In this document: piece after piece, positions 33,913-43,417 of the stretch | Numbering within the stretch: position 1 is the stretch's first letter | How the letters are laid out: every line of letters starts with the position of its first letter | DNA from: Gnetum montanum | Lineage: Eukaryota; Streptophyta; Gnetopsida; Gnetales; Gnetaceae | DNA length: 48,776 bases | Reading direction: 5' to 3' | NCBI GenBank assembly: GCA_015680685.1 | Contig: MNCI01029592.1 | Span: forward strand, 306,448 to 355,223 | Notes under the pieces: model-generated | Databases searched by the model: none | Told to the model about the DNA's origin: nothing | What the model saw: the letters and a program-made list of their open reading frames with translations, nothing else | Program-made: the position numbers and the translations under genes

Positions 33913-34424
33913 AAATTTCAATACCTCCTTCGCTCTTTTCATTTTGCGCCTTTTGCTATTTTCTGCTCTGGTTTTGCATCCTATTTGTTTTTCTATCTGT
34001 GTTTTCTATGGCCACGTTATTTTAGCCTTTGCATCGTCATGGCCTTTTTTTCGGTCGTGGCCGATGTGCAAAGGTTTCGTTGTAAGGTCACTAGGACTGC
34101 TACCACTGCGGTTGTCATGCCTGCAGGGTTGAGGCAGTTTAAGTTATTTGGCCTTTTCATGTCGTAATGTAAAATCCTTGGGAGAGTTTTGTCATGTGTG
34201 ATGCAGCATCATGACGCGTGTTTTGTTTGGGCATGTCGCCAATTATTTTACTGCTACACTGAGCTATTTGCATGTTTTCACTATGCTAGGCTCTCACATC
34301 TTTGCTACGCTATGTATGGGCAAAGGGTTATGCTATGCTATGTTTATGGACTACTAGACGCTGCTATGTTGCACATGTATTTCGTTCAAGTGTGATGCCA
34401 AAATTTGTTAATTGCATTATGCAG

Positions 34425-34874
34425 GGTAGGGCCAAGGTCTAGGCTGATTGTTTTGGACCTTGGAGGGGTCCTGTGCCATGTGAGCAAACCTATGGCCAAT
34501 GCTCCTCCTCCCCCGATACATGTGGGAGATCAAGCAATTTGGTTCAGGGTAGCGGCACGATACTTCTTGCAATTCCTTCTCAACCACTTTAGTATGATTA
34601 TTTGGTCTTCCTGAGATGAGACGTAGGCATCCGACATAATAGAGGCCATGTTGCCAGGGGCAAATCAGGGAATCCTAAGATACCTTTCCGATGAGACGAC
34701 CATGAGCGAGAAGGGAGGGGGGTCCAACCAACAACCAATAGGGTTGAGATGTTTAGCCTGGGTCTAGGAAATGCCAAAATACTAGTGCTATCACCCATAT
34801 AACACATTGTACCTCACATGTCACATAGCGACGCACTGTCAGAATTCACAGGGGACCATCTATTGTGCTGGTGG
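34425..34874 (+). pseudogene. Antisense gene: exon with FCP1/NIF-like HAD phosphatase motif
   Basis: One frame reads R-L-I-V-L-D-L-G-G-V-L-C-H-V, then about 30 residues later F-R-V-A-A-R-Y-F-L-Q-F-L, and then S-M-I-I-W-S-S. This order matches FCP1/NLI-interacting-factor-like phosphatases of plants: an L-V-L-D-L-[DN]-G-x-L start, a R-P-x-x-x-x-F-L-x-F block and an I-W-S-S block. The second Asp of the DxDx motif is Gly here. TAG and TGA codons follow. It ends at a GTGAGT donor (34875). The match rests on three short blocks and is a hypothesis. The likely source is a captured host gene. Confidence 0.42.
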
Positions 34875-34957
34875 GTGAGTTTTGCATCTTTGTTTTGCTT
34901 CATTGTGTGACGCTGGCTATACCTGGCCAAATGCAAATAATGTATGTTTGTCACCAG

Positions 34958-36380
34958 GTTCTACATTGATGATGACAAGGTTCACGATCAACCGGATCTG
35001 TTGACTACGACACAACTAGCCTTATAGGAATTTGCTTCTGCCAAGAGCCTGTGGGTGGGTGTGATTGTTCATTGCAGGAGAGAATACCGTACTTACCTAT
35101 GCACACTCGTCCTTTTTATGATTGGTTTAGGGTGAAGGGTTGGCTGGACAAGGAGTGGAGAGAACCTTTCAAACAGGTCATGCTTGAAGCAGTTCTGGTG
35201 GTTGAACTCTCACTATTCCCATTAACGTATAGACCTGGTGGGTCAAAAGGCAGGCATCACATGCTCAAGTGTTTTCGTAACCTTTGCATTCTCTAAATTT
35301 TTAGGCTAAGTGTGTTTTCTGAAAATTTTTGCAGGGGTGAAGAAGCCTCATGAGGTGACGGTAGTAACTACCAAGAGGTAGGGAACAAACATCTACTTCA
35401 AATATGGTGAAGTAGCAGCAAGCCAAAGTTGGTTAGAACAAGGGGCGCTGGACTCTTTGCTCATGAAATTTTGAAGGGTGGGGATTATGGATCTGTTTAT
35501 AGTGCCAAACCTACGCGTCTCTGCTACAGAGATGCTTTCCCTGGTCAACTCCTTCTCTGGGAAGGTGGGTCATTTTCGCACATAAGTGTGGGATATGCGG
35601 GTGGTCATTGACATCGACAACCAGCTGTTTGCAGATCTGTTTGGTGTTCCTACTAATGGCGCCCTCATAGTGTCGAAGGGCAAATAGAAGTTTATCCTGT
35701 AGAAGCAGTATATCAAGGAATGGTTGAGGCTCTCCAAGGAGCGAAAAGGGTTCCCTATGGAAAATCTTAAGGATGGCCCTGCCATGGGGATATGCCCGAT
35801 CTTTCGTGCCTATGCATTTCCTCAACTACTCACCCAAGGGAAGGTCCTAGGGCTTAAGTAGGCCTGGTAATGTGGGAAGTCATGGAGGAGGGAACCCATT
35901 ACAACTAGGACAAATTCCTATGTAGTGGTTTGTACGTGAAGATTTTGGGACTCCGTGAGCAAACGGAGTCCCGCTCTAACATACACTATTCCTTCTACAT
36001 AGGCTATTTAAAGCACTTCATGGAGTTCCTGGTGGTCCAGGAGGTTGGATTTTGGTCCATGCTAGACCACGACCAGATTCCCAAGCCATGGATTCAGCAG
36101 GTCCTTTGAACTATGTAGGCCCAGGATCCTCTGAAAATGGTCAGGGAGTTGTTGTCTGTAACGAATAAAGGTTTGGCAATTCGTAGCACTCGCGGCTAGG
36201 ATAGTGTAGGAGAGATGTCCCCTTTCATAACCAGTAACGTGATATAGGGTGAACATCTCATAGTTGAGACTATGCCCAAGGAGCTGCAAAGGAAGAGACC
36301 TCCCCCAGCCAGGGAAAGCTCTCGTGAAGAGGAGGGGAGAAGACTGCGGTTCAAGCTGCAGTAGACACAACCCCCCATTG
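34958..36380 (+). pseudogene. Antisense gene: middle exons of unknown function
   Basis: Begins after a CACCAG acceptor and contains at least one more intron (acceptor TTTTTGCAG at 35334). Coding-like blocks include R-P-F-Y-D-W-F-R-V-K-G-W-L-D-K-E-W-R near 35110, L-F-A-D-L-F-G-V-P-T near 35625 and M-E-N-L-K-D-G-P-A-M-G-I-C near 35759, then in another frame Y-L-K-H-F-M-E-F-L-V-V-Q near 36005. Style and length recall plant mobile-domain or transposon-associated proteins, but I cannot name a family. The last part is open to the GTAAGC donor at 36381 apart from TAG/TGA codons. Confidence 0.45.
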
Positions 36381-36514
36381 GTAAGCATTTTTGTATAATT
36401 CTTATTTCATTATAGTTTGCTATGCTATGCTGTGCTAGGTGGTGTGGCGTAGCATAGCACCTATTTTAAACCAGCTTGTTTTGAATTGATGCAAACATGC
36501 CTTTTTTTTCTTAG

Positions 36515-36847
36515 TAGAGGAAGAAGAAGATGAAGAAGAAGGCAATGAGGATGTGTCGGCCCTTAAGATGGGGGTGAAGAATAAAGATGTAGAGGCCCCA
36601 ATTTTGGAGGAAAGGGCCCTGGTCAGGAATAATGGAGCTCCTGTCTCTAGGGCAGGGGCTCTTGTGATTAGGGAGCCTCTTCCTACCAACAAAGAGGCAC
36701 CTCCCCAAAATAAAAAAGATGCTGGTCTCCTGAAAGAAAAGACACCAGCGCATGAGGAAGGGACTTGCATAGATTTGGTAGGGCCTTCTACTGTGGCTAC
36801 CACGGTCATCTTGCCTCAGCAAGAAGAAAGACCACAGTCGAGCACCG
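36515..36847 (+). pseudogene. Antisense gene: acidic exon
   Basis: Lies between a polypyrimidine CTTAG acceptor and a GTGAGC donor. It starts with an acidic run (E-E-E-E-D-E-E-E) and continues with a low-complexity Pro/Ala/Glu/Lys segment. Open throughout. Both junctions are phase 1, in agreement with the neighbouring exons. Probably a disordered linker. Confidence 0.55.
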
Positions 36848-36918
36848 GTGAGCTTGTGAGACATCTGCCTCATCATAGTCCATTTTGGCTGTTGCTTACA
36901 TGCTTAATCATGTAACAG

Positions 36919-37053
36919 GTGTTACTGCTGACACCGCGGGACCTCCTCCACTTCGTATAGAGTTGTGGGCTGATGTCCTTGACAAGTTTACATTCGTGTA
37001 GGGACTTGTTGATGATATGATCAGGTGCCTTCAACAGGTGGATCCTAGTGCGG
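36919..37053 (+). pseudogene. Antisense gene: short exon
   Basis: Follows a GTAACAG acceptor and ends at a GTAAGT donor. Reads V-T-A-D-T-A-G-P-P-P-L-R and L-V-D-D-M-I-R-C-L-Q-Q-V with one TAG between them (Gln-type). The intron that follows (to about 37169) contains GCTACGCT and GCTATGCTA motifs. Confidence 0.5.
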
Positions 37054-37169
37054 GTAAGTATCAGTGTTAACCACCCTTATGTTGCTACGCTGAAGCTTTC
37101 GAGCTTGTTGATTATGCTATGCTAACATGATCACTACGCTCCATGCGCTAAATAGCCTCTTAGCTTAAG

Positions 37170-37979
37170 TGGGACCCGACACCACCTATGAAGATTGGTG
37201 CAATGCCCACACTCTCGCCTGATGTGCCTGTGGTGTCTTGTCGCATGTTTGACAAGGCTTATAAGTATGTCTTGCACTCGGCATGCTCTCTGTGGGAATG
37301 TAGGCATGCCAATGAGGACCTGTGGAAATGGGTCCAAAGCATTGAGCAGAGAGAGGCCAACCTAGTTGTCAAGGTGAAGAATCTTAGGTTGAGGAACACT
37401 TTTCTTATAAACCGCAACCCTGACCCAGTTGATTGGCAGAGGGCTGTAGATGACTATGCTAGGTTTTGGATCATTGTTCATCAGAATGTTGAAACCACCC
37501 ATGAGATAGTCGAACAACAAAGGCAGATGGATTTGCTAGCCCAGAAGTGCCAAGACATGAAAGACATCAGTGCTAAGGTCTTCGAATGGGGGAAAACCCA
37601 GAGAGACCATAAACGTATGTATAAGCTAGAGAATGAGACCCACCGAAAATTGTATAGAGACTCTGTTGTGGAGGCATTCACGTATGAAGTGTTCGTGAAG
37701 GCCATCGGTGCTTCTGAAGCCTATGCTAAGTTTAAAGAGTGGGTGGAGGTCACGGAATCTCCTAACTTGAGGGTGAACCTTCCTATAGGAGAGACCGCAA
37801 CCACTTCCCTTTCCCTGAAACCTCTATAATGGATGATCGTAGAAAGGGAAAAGGATGCTGCAGCGAATGCCAAACCCAGCAACGGGTGTTAGATGGATAT
37901 TTTGATAGAGGAGATTTGGCGTTGCCTCAAGCTTGGTCTAGACTAGATACCCCTTGAGACTAACGTAGGGTCCTCTCGG
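37170..37979 (+). pseudogene. Antisense gene: long helical exon, open for 213 codons
   Basis: The longest uninterrupted plus-strand frame in the element (37188-37829). It is rich in Glu, Lys, Gln, Arg and Trp with heptad-like spacing and is probably alpha-helical or coiled coil. Blocks include D-L-W-K-W-V-Q-S-I-E-Q-R-E and W-Q-R-A-V-D-D-Y-A-R-F-W. A TAA at 37827 (Gln-type CAA change) is followed by 50 more codons in the same frame up to the GT donor at 37980. I recognise no family. Confidence 0.58.
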
Positions 37980-38060
37980 GTTAGTTGCTTTCATGTTATG
38001 TTGTAGCTTGCATTTATCACATTTGTTGCCCTAGCTAACTACTTCATTCTTGCAGTGTAG

Positions 38061-38189
38061 GCTCTGGATGAGGGTGAGAGATCCATGAGGAGAGGGAATG
38101 CAGGATCGGTAGAAGGCAATGCAGAAGCGGGTGATGCACAAGTAGATGAAGTGGAGGCAAATGGTGAAGGCATTGGAAACAACCCATGA
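38061..38189 (+). pseudogene. Antisense gene: last coding exon
   Basis: After the acceptor GCAGTGTAG, in phase 0 with the preceding exon. It encodes a Gly/Glu/Ala/Asp-rich acidic tail (A-L-D-E-G-E-R, then A-G-D-A-Q-V-D-E-V-E) and ends at TGA. A T-rich run and an AATGAA-type sequence follow at 38200-38270, where a 3' end might lie. Confidence 0.5.
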
Positions 38190-38339
38190 CAGCATGGGAT
38201 TTTTCCTCTTTTTTTTTATTTTTTTTTGAAAATTTTGCAACATTGCCAATAGATGAAAATTTTGAATGAAATGAAAAACTTTAGAAAGGAAATCGATTTT
38301 GTGTTAACTTATGTACTATGTAAAGTTTTCATACTTTCA
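38190..38339. other. Element D: AT-rich stretch after the antisense gene
   Basis: Two long T runs (about 38205-38228) and A-rich sequence with AATGAA-like hexamers. Possibly the 3' untranslated end of the antisense gene. No coding sequence. Confidence 0.4.
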
Positions 38340-38530
38340 TATGCTAGTCTTAGGCCATCTCGGGCCATTGCTAATTTTGGGACATTTTGGGTCATTGCAT
38401 GACAAATTAAAGCGACAAGCGATAGTGCTGGTTTTAGGTCATTTCAGGCCAATTCCAAAAGAGGTAGTTCATTAACAAAGCAATAAGGCAGCGATGCTAG
38501 TTTTAGGCCATTCTGGGCCATAGTGTACAA
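38340..38530. repeat. Element D: hairpin-repeat cluster 3 (between antisense gene and PR)
   Basis: Three to four units of type GCTAGTYTTAGGCCATCTCGGGCC and GCTAGTTTTAGGCCATTCTGGGCC. The start resembles clusters 1 and 2, but the stem here is GGCC...GGCC. Together with cluster 2 it brackets the antisense gene. Confidence 0.6.
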
Positions 38531-39472
38531 TGCCAAATGGTCGGTGTACTAACAAGGCAAGGAAATGGAAAATGTACAAGGATAGTGATCGAGCAGGAAG
38601 CCATAGGGCCACTACACTATGCGCAACTGCTTCTTGATCCATCATGGATTGATTGGAACATGAGGTCGAGGTGTTTCACCAGGGCCCCTATTCATATCAT
38701 TGTCCTTCACTTGGAAGGGCAAATCAACCCATGCGTTTTCAATTTGAGGGTCGATTTGCTAGGCCGATCCTTCTGTTGCATGATTAATGCATGCATGAAC
38801 AGGTGCTTCATCCTCAAAGGTTGTAACTTCTGAACCCTGTTCCGTGCCTATGTTGTTGATTGCTTGCATTGCCACTTTGTCACCACAAATTACCACCTCT
38901 CTACCTATGTATGGTAAGTGGATTTCCTAGTGTATAGGTGAGGAGACAGCCCTGAGTTGGGCTAACCATGATCTCCCCAAGATCAGGTTAAACCCAGGCA
39001 TTTCTTCAACTACGATGAACGTTGCATCTATGGGGAACTGGTCCCCTGCTACGAAGTTTATGTGAACCGTGCCCTTCACCAAGACATGTGCCCCATTGAA
39101 CGACCTTAGACACGATGTTGTTGTTGGTTTGATCTAGTCAACCAATCCCAACTTGTCCACAATAGGGAAGGGAATCACATTCATGGTAGCCCCATCATCA
39201 ACGTGTACCCTTCGGATCCAGTGTTGATTGACCCAAATTGTGATAAAGAGAGGTGTCGTAGTCACTTGAACCCCTTCAGGATTTTTCCTAATGGCATCAT
39301 TACTAAAAATTAATTGAGGTGTTGCGAACTCTACAGGTATAGAGGGAAGCATTATCGAGTGGATCGCTCCCTCTTTTGCTGGCATGTTCTCATCGACTGG
39401 AATCGCCGTTAACATGTGGACTAGAGCCTCTTGGTGAGGTACAGATGTCATGAATAGGTCATACAAGCTCAA
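38531..39472 (-). pseudogene. Element D: protease and downstream linker
   Basis: The retropepsin is open from 39472 to 39134, with V-H-V-D-D-G-A-T-M-N-V-I as the active-site block: D-D-G-A where D-[ST]-G-[AS] is usual, so the catalytic Asp-Gly pair is arguable. After a shift the flap-side part continues with F-N-L-I-L-G-R-S-W-L near 38975. A Tat-type linker follows (G-D-K-V-A-M-Q-A-I, then F-E-D-E-A-P-V) to about 38700. Stops are few. RT does not follow directly: the antisense gene lies between. Confidence 0.78.
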
Positions 39473-39877
39473 TGTAGCATTTTTCTACTTTAGGGCTTGC
39501 CCGACTTGGGTGAGGGTGTCCAAGAAATATTGGTTGCCCACCTATTTGACACTTTCCTCATCTTCAATTTTTCCTAGAAGACGAATCTCTCAAGGAGAGA
39601 CGACCTCAGACCTAGGTTCAAATCCTTGTTGGTAAGGTAATGTAGGCTATGTAATCATGTCGACCTTCATCTTTGCTGATGAAGGTGTAAATATGAGGGG
39701 CAAAGGTGTAGGCTTGGAGATACCTTTGACAGTACTTCCCTTCGATGTCCTGTCCACCAAGTGGGCTTCTCGCCTTATGGGGCAAGGAGACTGTTTAATG
39801 TCGTTGCACGGGATGGGGGTTGTTGAAGACATTGGCCCCCTAATGATGAATGGAGCTAGAGGTGTTAACTGATGAGG

Positions 39878-42423
39878 TTATGCAACCTTGCCAACAAGTG
39901 GTGCAAAGGTAGATTCCCATGGTGGAACTTTCAAGATGAAGGGCAGCTGCGAGCTTGGACCAACCATTGGTGGTATTGGTGCACTACGTTGAGGCACACG
40001 AATCACAAATGGCTGGAAGGATAGCATGCGATCACTGTTAATAGCAATGGTGTTGATTACATAATTGGCATTATTGGTGTTGAGGGGATCTATGTAGACA
40101 TACATAGATTGAGTTTTAGGGTGTACTAGGTTACTTTCATCCAGCACTAGCTTTCCCAGGTCGATTAATCTTTGGATGTCATCCTGCAATGATAGGCAAT
40201 AATCCATGGTGTGACCACATAGTTGGTGGTAGTCACAAAAACTATCTAGCCTGAAACCCCTAGGAACTAGAGGCTCATTAGGCAGGGCCAAAGAGGGATT
40301 CCTAAGGAGCTTGCAATAGCGTCGATGTTTCATGTTTGCTTCCTTCGACATCTGCTTGTGTTGGATGTATCCCGCTGCCAACAGTTGCTTCAGGAGTTCT
40401 AAAGGTTTGAGAGGTAGTGGGGTGTATTTCGAATGATCTTTGCACTTGAAGTTGGGTTTAGTATATGTAGATGTCTCGGGCATAGGTGCGGTAGGTTGTG
40501 ATGCTTGGCCCAATTTGGGCGTAGAGTTAACCATAGGTACAACTAGTTTCTTGTTATTCTTGCTTCTGCTATTGCTAGGTTTGGGCTTAGCCTCGGTTTC
40601 CACAATGACCACTGTGGTTGTTGGGGCCTTACCCTTGTCATTTTTTGCAAACTTGTTCTTATAAGCAATGTAGGTCAGGTCTTTGCTTGCCTCGGCCCCA
40701 TCTTGTATGCTTTTTGTCTGAGCGAAAGATTGGCTAAGAGAGCATGGAGCGAGATAATACAGTTTGGACTTGATGAAGTCATTCACTACACCCTTAAAGA
40801 TGGCTAACAAGTGAGCCTCTGCAATGGGCTCATAGATTTCATTAAGGGTCATGCTCCAACGTTGAATGAATTTTTGGACTGGTTCTAGCAGGTCTTGTTT
40901 CACACCCATCAGTTGATCCAGTGTGGTTTCTGGCTTCAATTTGTACTTGAAGCATGTCACAAATTGGGTCAAGAGTTCTTCCAAAGTCAAAATGAATGAA
41001 CGTGGCAATGCACGATACCAATCTAGGGCTTTCCTAGCTCAGGACATGGCAAAGACATGAATGATCGTATGCGGCCACTGTTGCAATAGCAAAGACTTTG
41101 ACCAGAAAGTGACAAGATGTGTATTGGGATCCCCTTCCTCATCATACTTTGTGAAGTGCAAGAGAGACATCCTAGGTGGTAATATCAAAGCAAGGATTGC
41201 AGGGTTAACGGGGTCATCCTGATAAAAGTCCATGACTTGTATCGTATTAGACCCAATAGCTTTGAGGTGTTTTACTTCCTTAATTAAGGTTTAGATGAGC
41301 TAAAACGCTTGGTCTAGACTCGACGATGTTGTAGACGACTGAGGGACTACAGAGGCAACTCCCACATGTGGCATGATGGTGGTGGCGATTTGACCTATCG
41401 GCAGTGCCGCCCTTGCTAAAGGTGCTGCTTTCCTTGTCCACCACCTGGTGGTGGTATTGTTGAAGCAGCAATAGAGAGTTGAGTCACCGGATAGGCCATT
41501 TAGGTTACCGGCAAGACAGACCATGGCCCTGTACTAGGATGTATCATTTGCGGGGTTGGGTAGGCCTGAGGGTGAATGTAGTGAGACATCTGTGATGGTT
41601 GTAGAACAGATGAAGAGGCGAATGGGATCCACCACGTGGATAGGCCTGGGCCTACCATAGTGGGTGGAACAGATGCATACGTAGGAATCAGCATAGAATT
41701 TATGTGCAATTGTGAAGTAGGTATAGTATGGACATGCGGTAGGGTAGCCATGATAGGCATGTTGCACACTATAGGGATGTGCTGATAAACAGTTTGCGGA
41801 AGCACAATTGTTGCAAGCGCAACCGGGGAATAAGGCTGATGATATGCTGAGTATGTGGCATGGCTACCCATCGTAGTTGTGGTTGTAGGTTGTTGAAGCA
41901 TAGGCGTGATGACAAAGGGGACGGTGATAGACAGTGGGTTGGCCCAGAAGGACTGGGTAGGCAGGACAGGAACAAGGTTGACTTGACCCCCCTCGTTAGA
42001 TTGGGAATTAAGCTTCTCTTGTCCATCTTGAAAGGCATCATCTTGGTTGGATGTGGTGTCTGGTTGCTTCCTAAGTCTAGTTAACTGGATCAATTGGTCT
42101 AGTAGCCTTTGATACGCTTGCGTTAAAAGCAAAGGAACACCGGGGGTAGGAACGAATTCCTTCCCGTTGTAATAAGTGAACTTGAAGCTACATTTTTCCT
42201 CGAGTTCATGTAAATCCAAGGGTAGATTAGCCTGCACCTTCGCGCAAAGGAAACTATAATGCTCGTGTTGCTAGGCTAATCCCTTAGGTCCCCTATTTTG
42301 GATTCTGAGAGATCAACGTGCTTCCATCAAGGGGTTTAGTGGTTGTTCGACACGAGTGGTGCCTTGAACCATGAAGGGCACCTCCACATTGAAGGTGTCA
42401 ACAGCAGTGGTGGTGGAAGCCAT
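39878..42423 (-). pseudogene. Element D: gag
   Basis: Starts M-A-S-T-T-T-A-V at 42423. A 245-codon N-terminal stretch (41500-42237) is rich in Pro, Thr, Ser, His and Tyr. The retrotransposon gag domain begins near 41160 (Y-D-E-E-G-D-P-N-T-H-L) and continues, past a TAG, in a 376-codon open frame (39878-41008). That frame holds A-L-P-R-S-F-I, T-L-D-Q-L-M-G-V-K-Q and a C-D-Y-H-x-x-x-G-H-x-x-x-x-C zinc-binding motif near 40210-40240 typical of Tat gag. This is one of the best preserved frames in the window. Stops and a frameshift near 41040-41500 break the whole. Confidence 0.88.
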
Positions 42424-42483
42424 TGCTAAGCAAGTGATTATGCGAAAAATGCAAGAAGTGAAAAAAGAAAAAAAGGGCTGATA

Positions 42484-43380
42484 AAGCAACAAAATGTGGC
42501 TTTACGTCTTGCCAGATTCCAGAGGAACTGTCGAGGTGACCAATCTATACCACACAAAGCATAAACAACCACAAAGGGTGTCATGTTTATGCGAGTGCGC
42601 AATGAGGTACAGAGCACATGCAAGACTACCGTAAGGCGAGTTTAGTTGACAAGCAATCAAGAAGGCTTTATGTCTCACAAGATCTCGGAGGGACCATTGA
42701 GGTGACCGACCTACACCACACAAGGTGCAAACAACCATAGAAGGGTCTGACATTTATACCTACATGAGCTAGGGTGCAGAGCACATGCAAGACTACTATA
42801 AAAGGGAAGGCAAACTAACTCACCATTAGAAGGCTTTATGTCCCACAGGGTCCCGGAGGGACCGTTGAGGCAACCGATCTACACCGTACGACGTGTAAAA
42901 AATCGTAGATGGTGTCGAGTTTATGCTAATTTGTATCGGGGTGTAGAAGGCTTGCAAGGCTACCGTAAGGCGAGGGAGCTAATCCATAAGACTTTGCGTC
43001 TTGCAGGATCCTGGAGGGACCATCAGAGTGACCAGTCTATTCCACACGAGGTGGGGTCCAGAACACATGCAAGATAACTGTAAGACAAGTGAACTAACTA
43101 GCGATCAAGCAGGCTTTTCATCTCATAGGATCCCAGAGCAATCGTCGAAGTGACCGATCTGTACCACACGAGATGAGGTATAGAACACATGCAAGAAAAC
43201 TATAAAATAAGCTAGTTAGCCGGCGATTGGAGGCTTTATGTTCTGTAGGGCTCCCAAGGAGTCATCGAGGCGACCGGTCCACACCGCACAAAGCGCAAAC
43301 AACTGTAGGAGGGTGTCGCATTTACACTTACATGTATTAGGGTGCAAAAGGCTCACAGAACTACCGTGACATGAGGAAAA
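42484..43380. repeat. Element D: six tandem repeats in the 5' leader
   Basis: Six imperfect units start near 42498, 42664, 42832, 42990, 43112 and 43232, each opening with GGCTTTATGTCT-like sequence, then GGAGGGACCRTYGAGGTGACC and CACACAAGGTG. Four are about 150-168 bp; two (42990 and 43112) are about 120 bp and lack an internal segment. They lie between the primer site and gag, where packaging and dimerisation signals are expected. Not CRISPR: there are no uniform spacers. Confidence 0.8.
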
Positions 43381-43392
43381 GGCACTAAAAGG

Positions 43393-43409
43393 CCCTCCTT
43401 CTAGTGCTA
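43393..43409 (-). other. Element D: primer binding site, probably tRNA-Asn type
   Basis: On the minus strand, eight bases after the 5' LTR, TAGCACTAGAAGGAGGG. The 3' end of plant tRNA-Asn(GUU) as I recall it would give TGGCGCTAGAAGGAGGG; the two differences are G-to-A. The tRNA assignment is from memory and should be checked. Confidence 0.55.
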
Positions 43410-43417
43410 GAAAACTG

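Larger units (their letters stand above)
33642..38189 (+). pseudogene. Antisense multi-exon gene inside element D
   Basis: A plus-strand gene embedded between PR and RT of a minus-strand element. It has a TATA box, an ATG in the context GGCCATGGCG (33801), several GT-AG introns and a final stop at 38187-38189. Three introns have matching phase on both sides: 36381-36514 (phase 1), 36848-36918 (phase 1) and 37980-38060 (phase 0). Intron sequence carries GCTATGCTA motifs, exon sequence does not. In-frame TAG/TGA/TAA codons at Gln/Arg-type positions (for example 33888, 37827) and a frameshift near 35870 show that it is now broken. Ogre-type Tat elements have an intron at the PR-RT junction, so this gene occupies a comparable place. 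Overall function unknown. Confidence 0.6.

Noticed and set aside
36435-36876. Minus-strand ORFs of 121-124 codons opposite the acidic exon
   Set aside because: They mirror the low-complexity acidic exon (Ser/Phe/Tyr runs opposite Glu/Lys runs) and disagree with the spliced plus-strand frame.
42484-43380. Tandem repeats as a possible CRISPR array
   Set aside because: Units are long, diverged and contiguous, with no constant-length spacers, in a plant retrotransposon leader.
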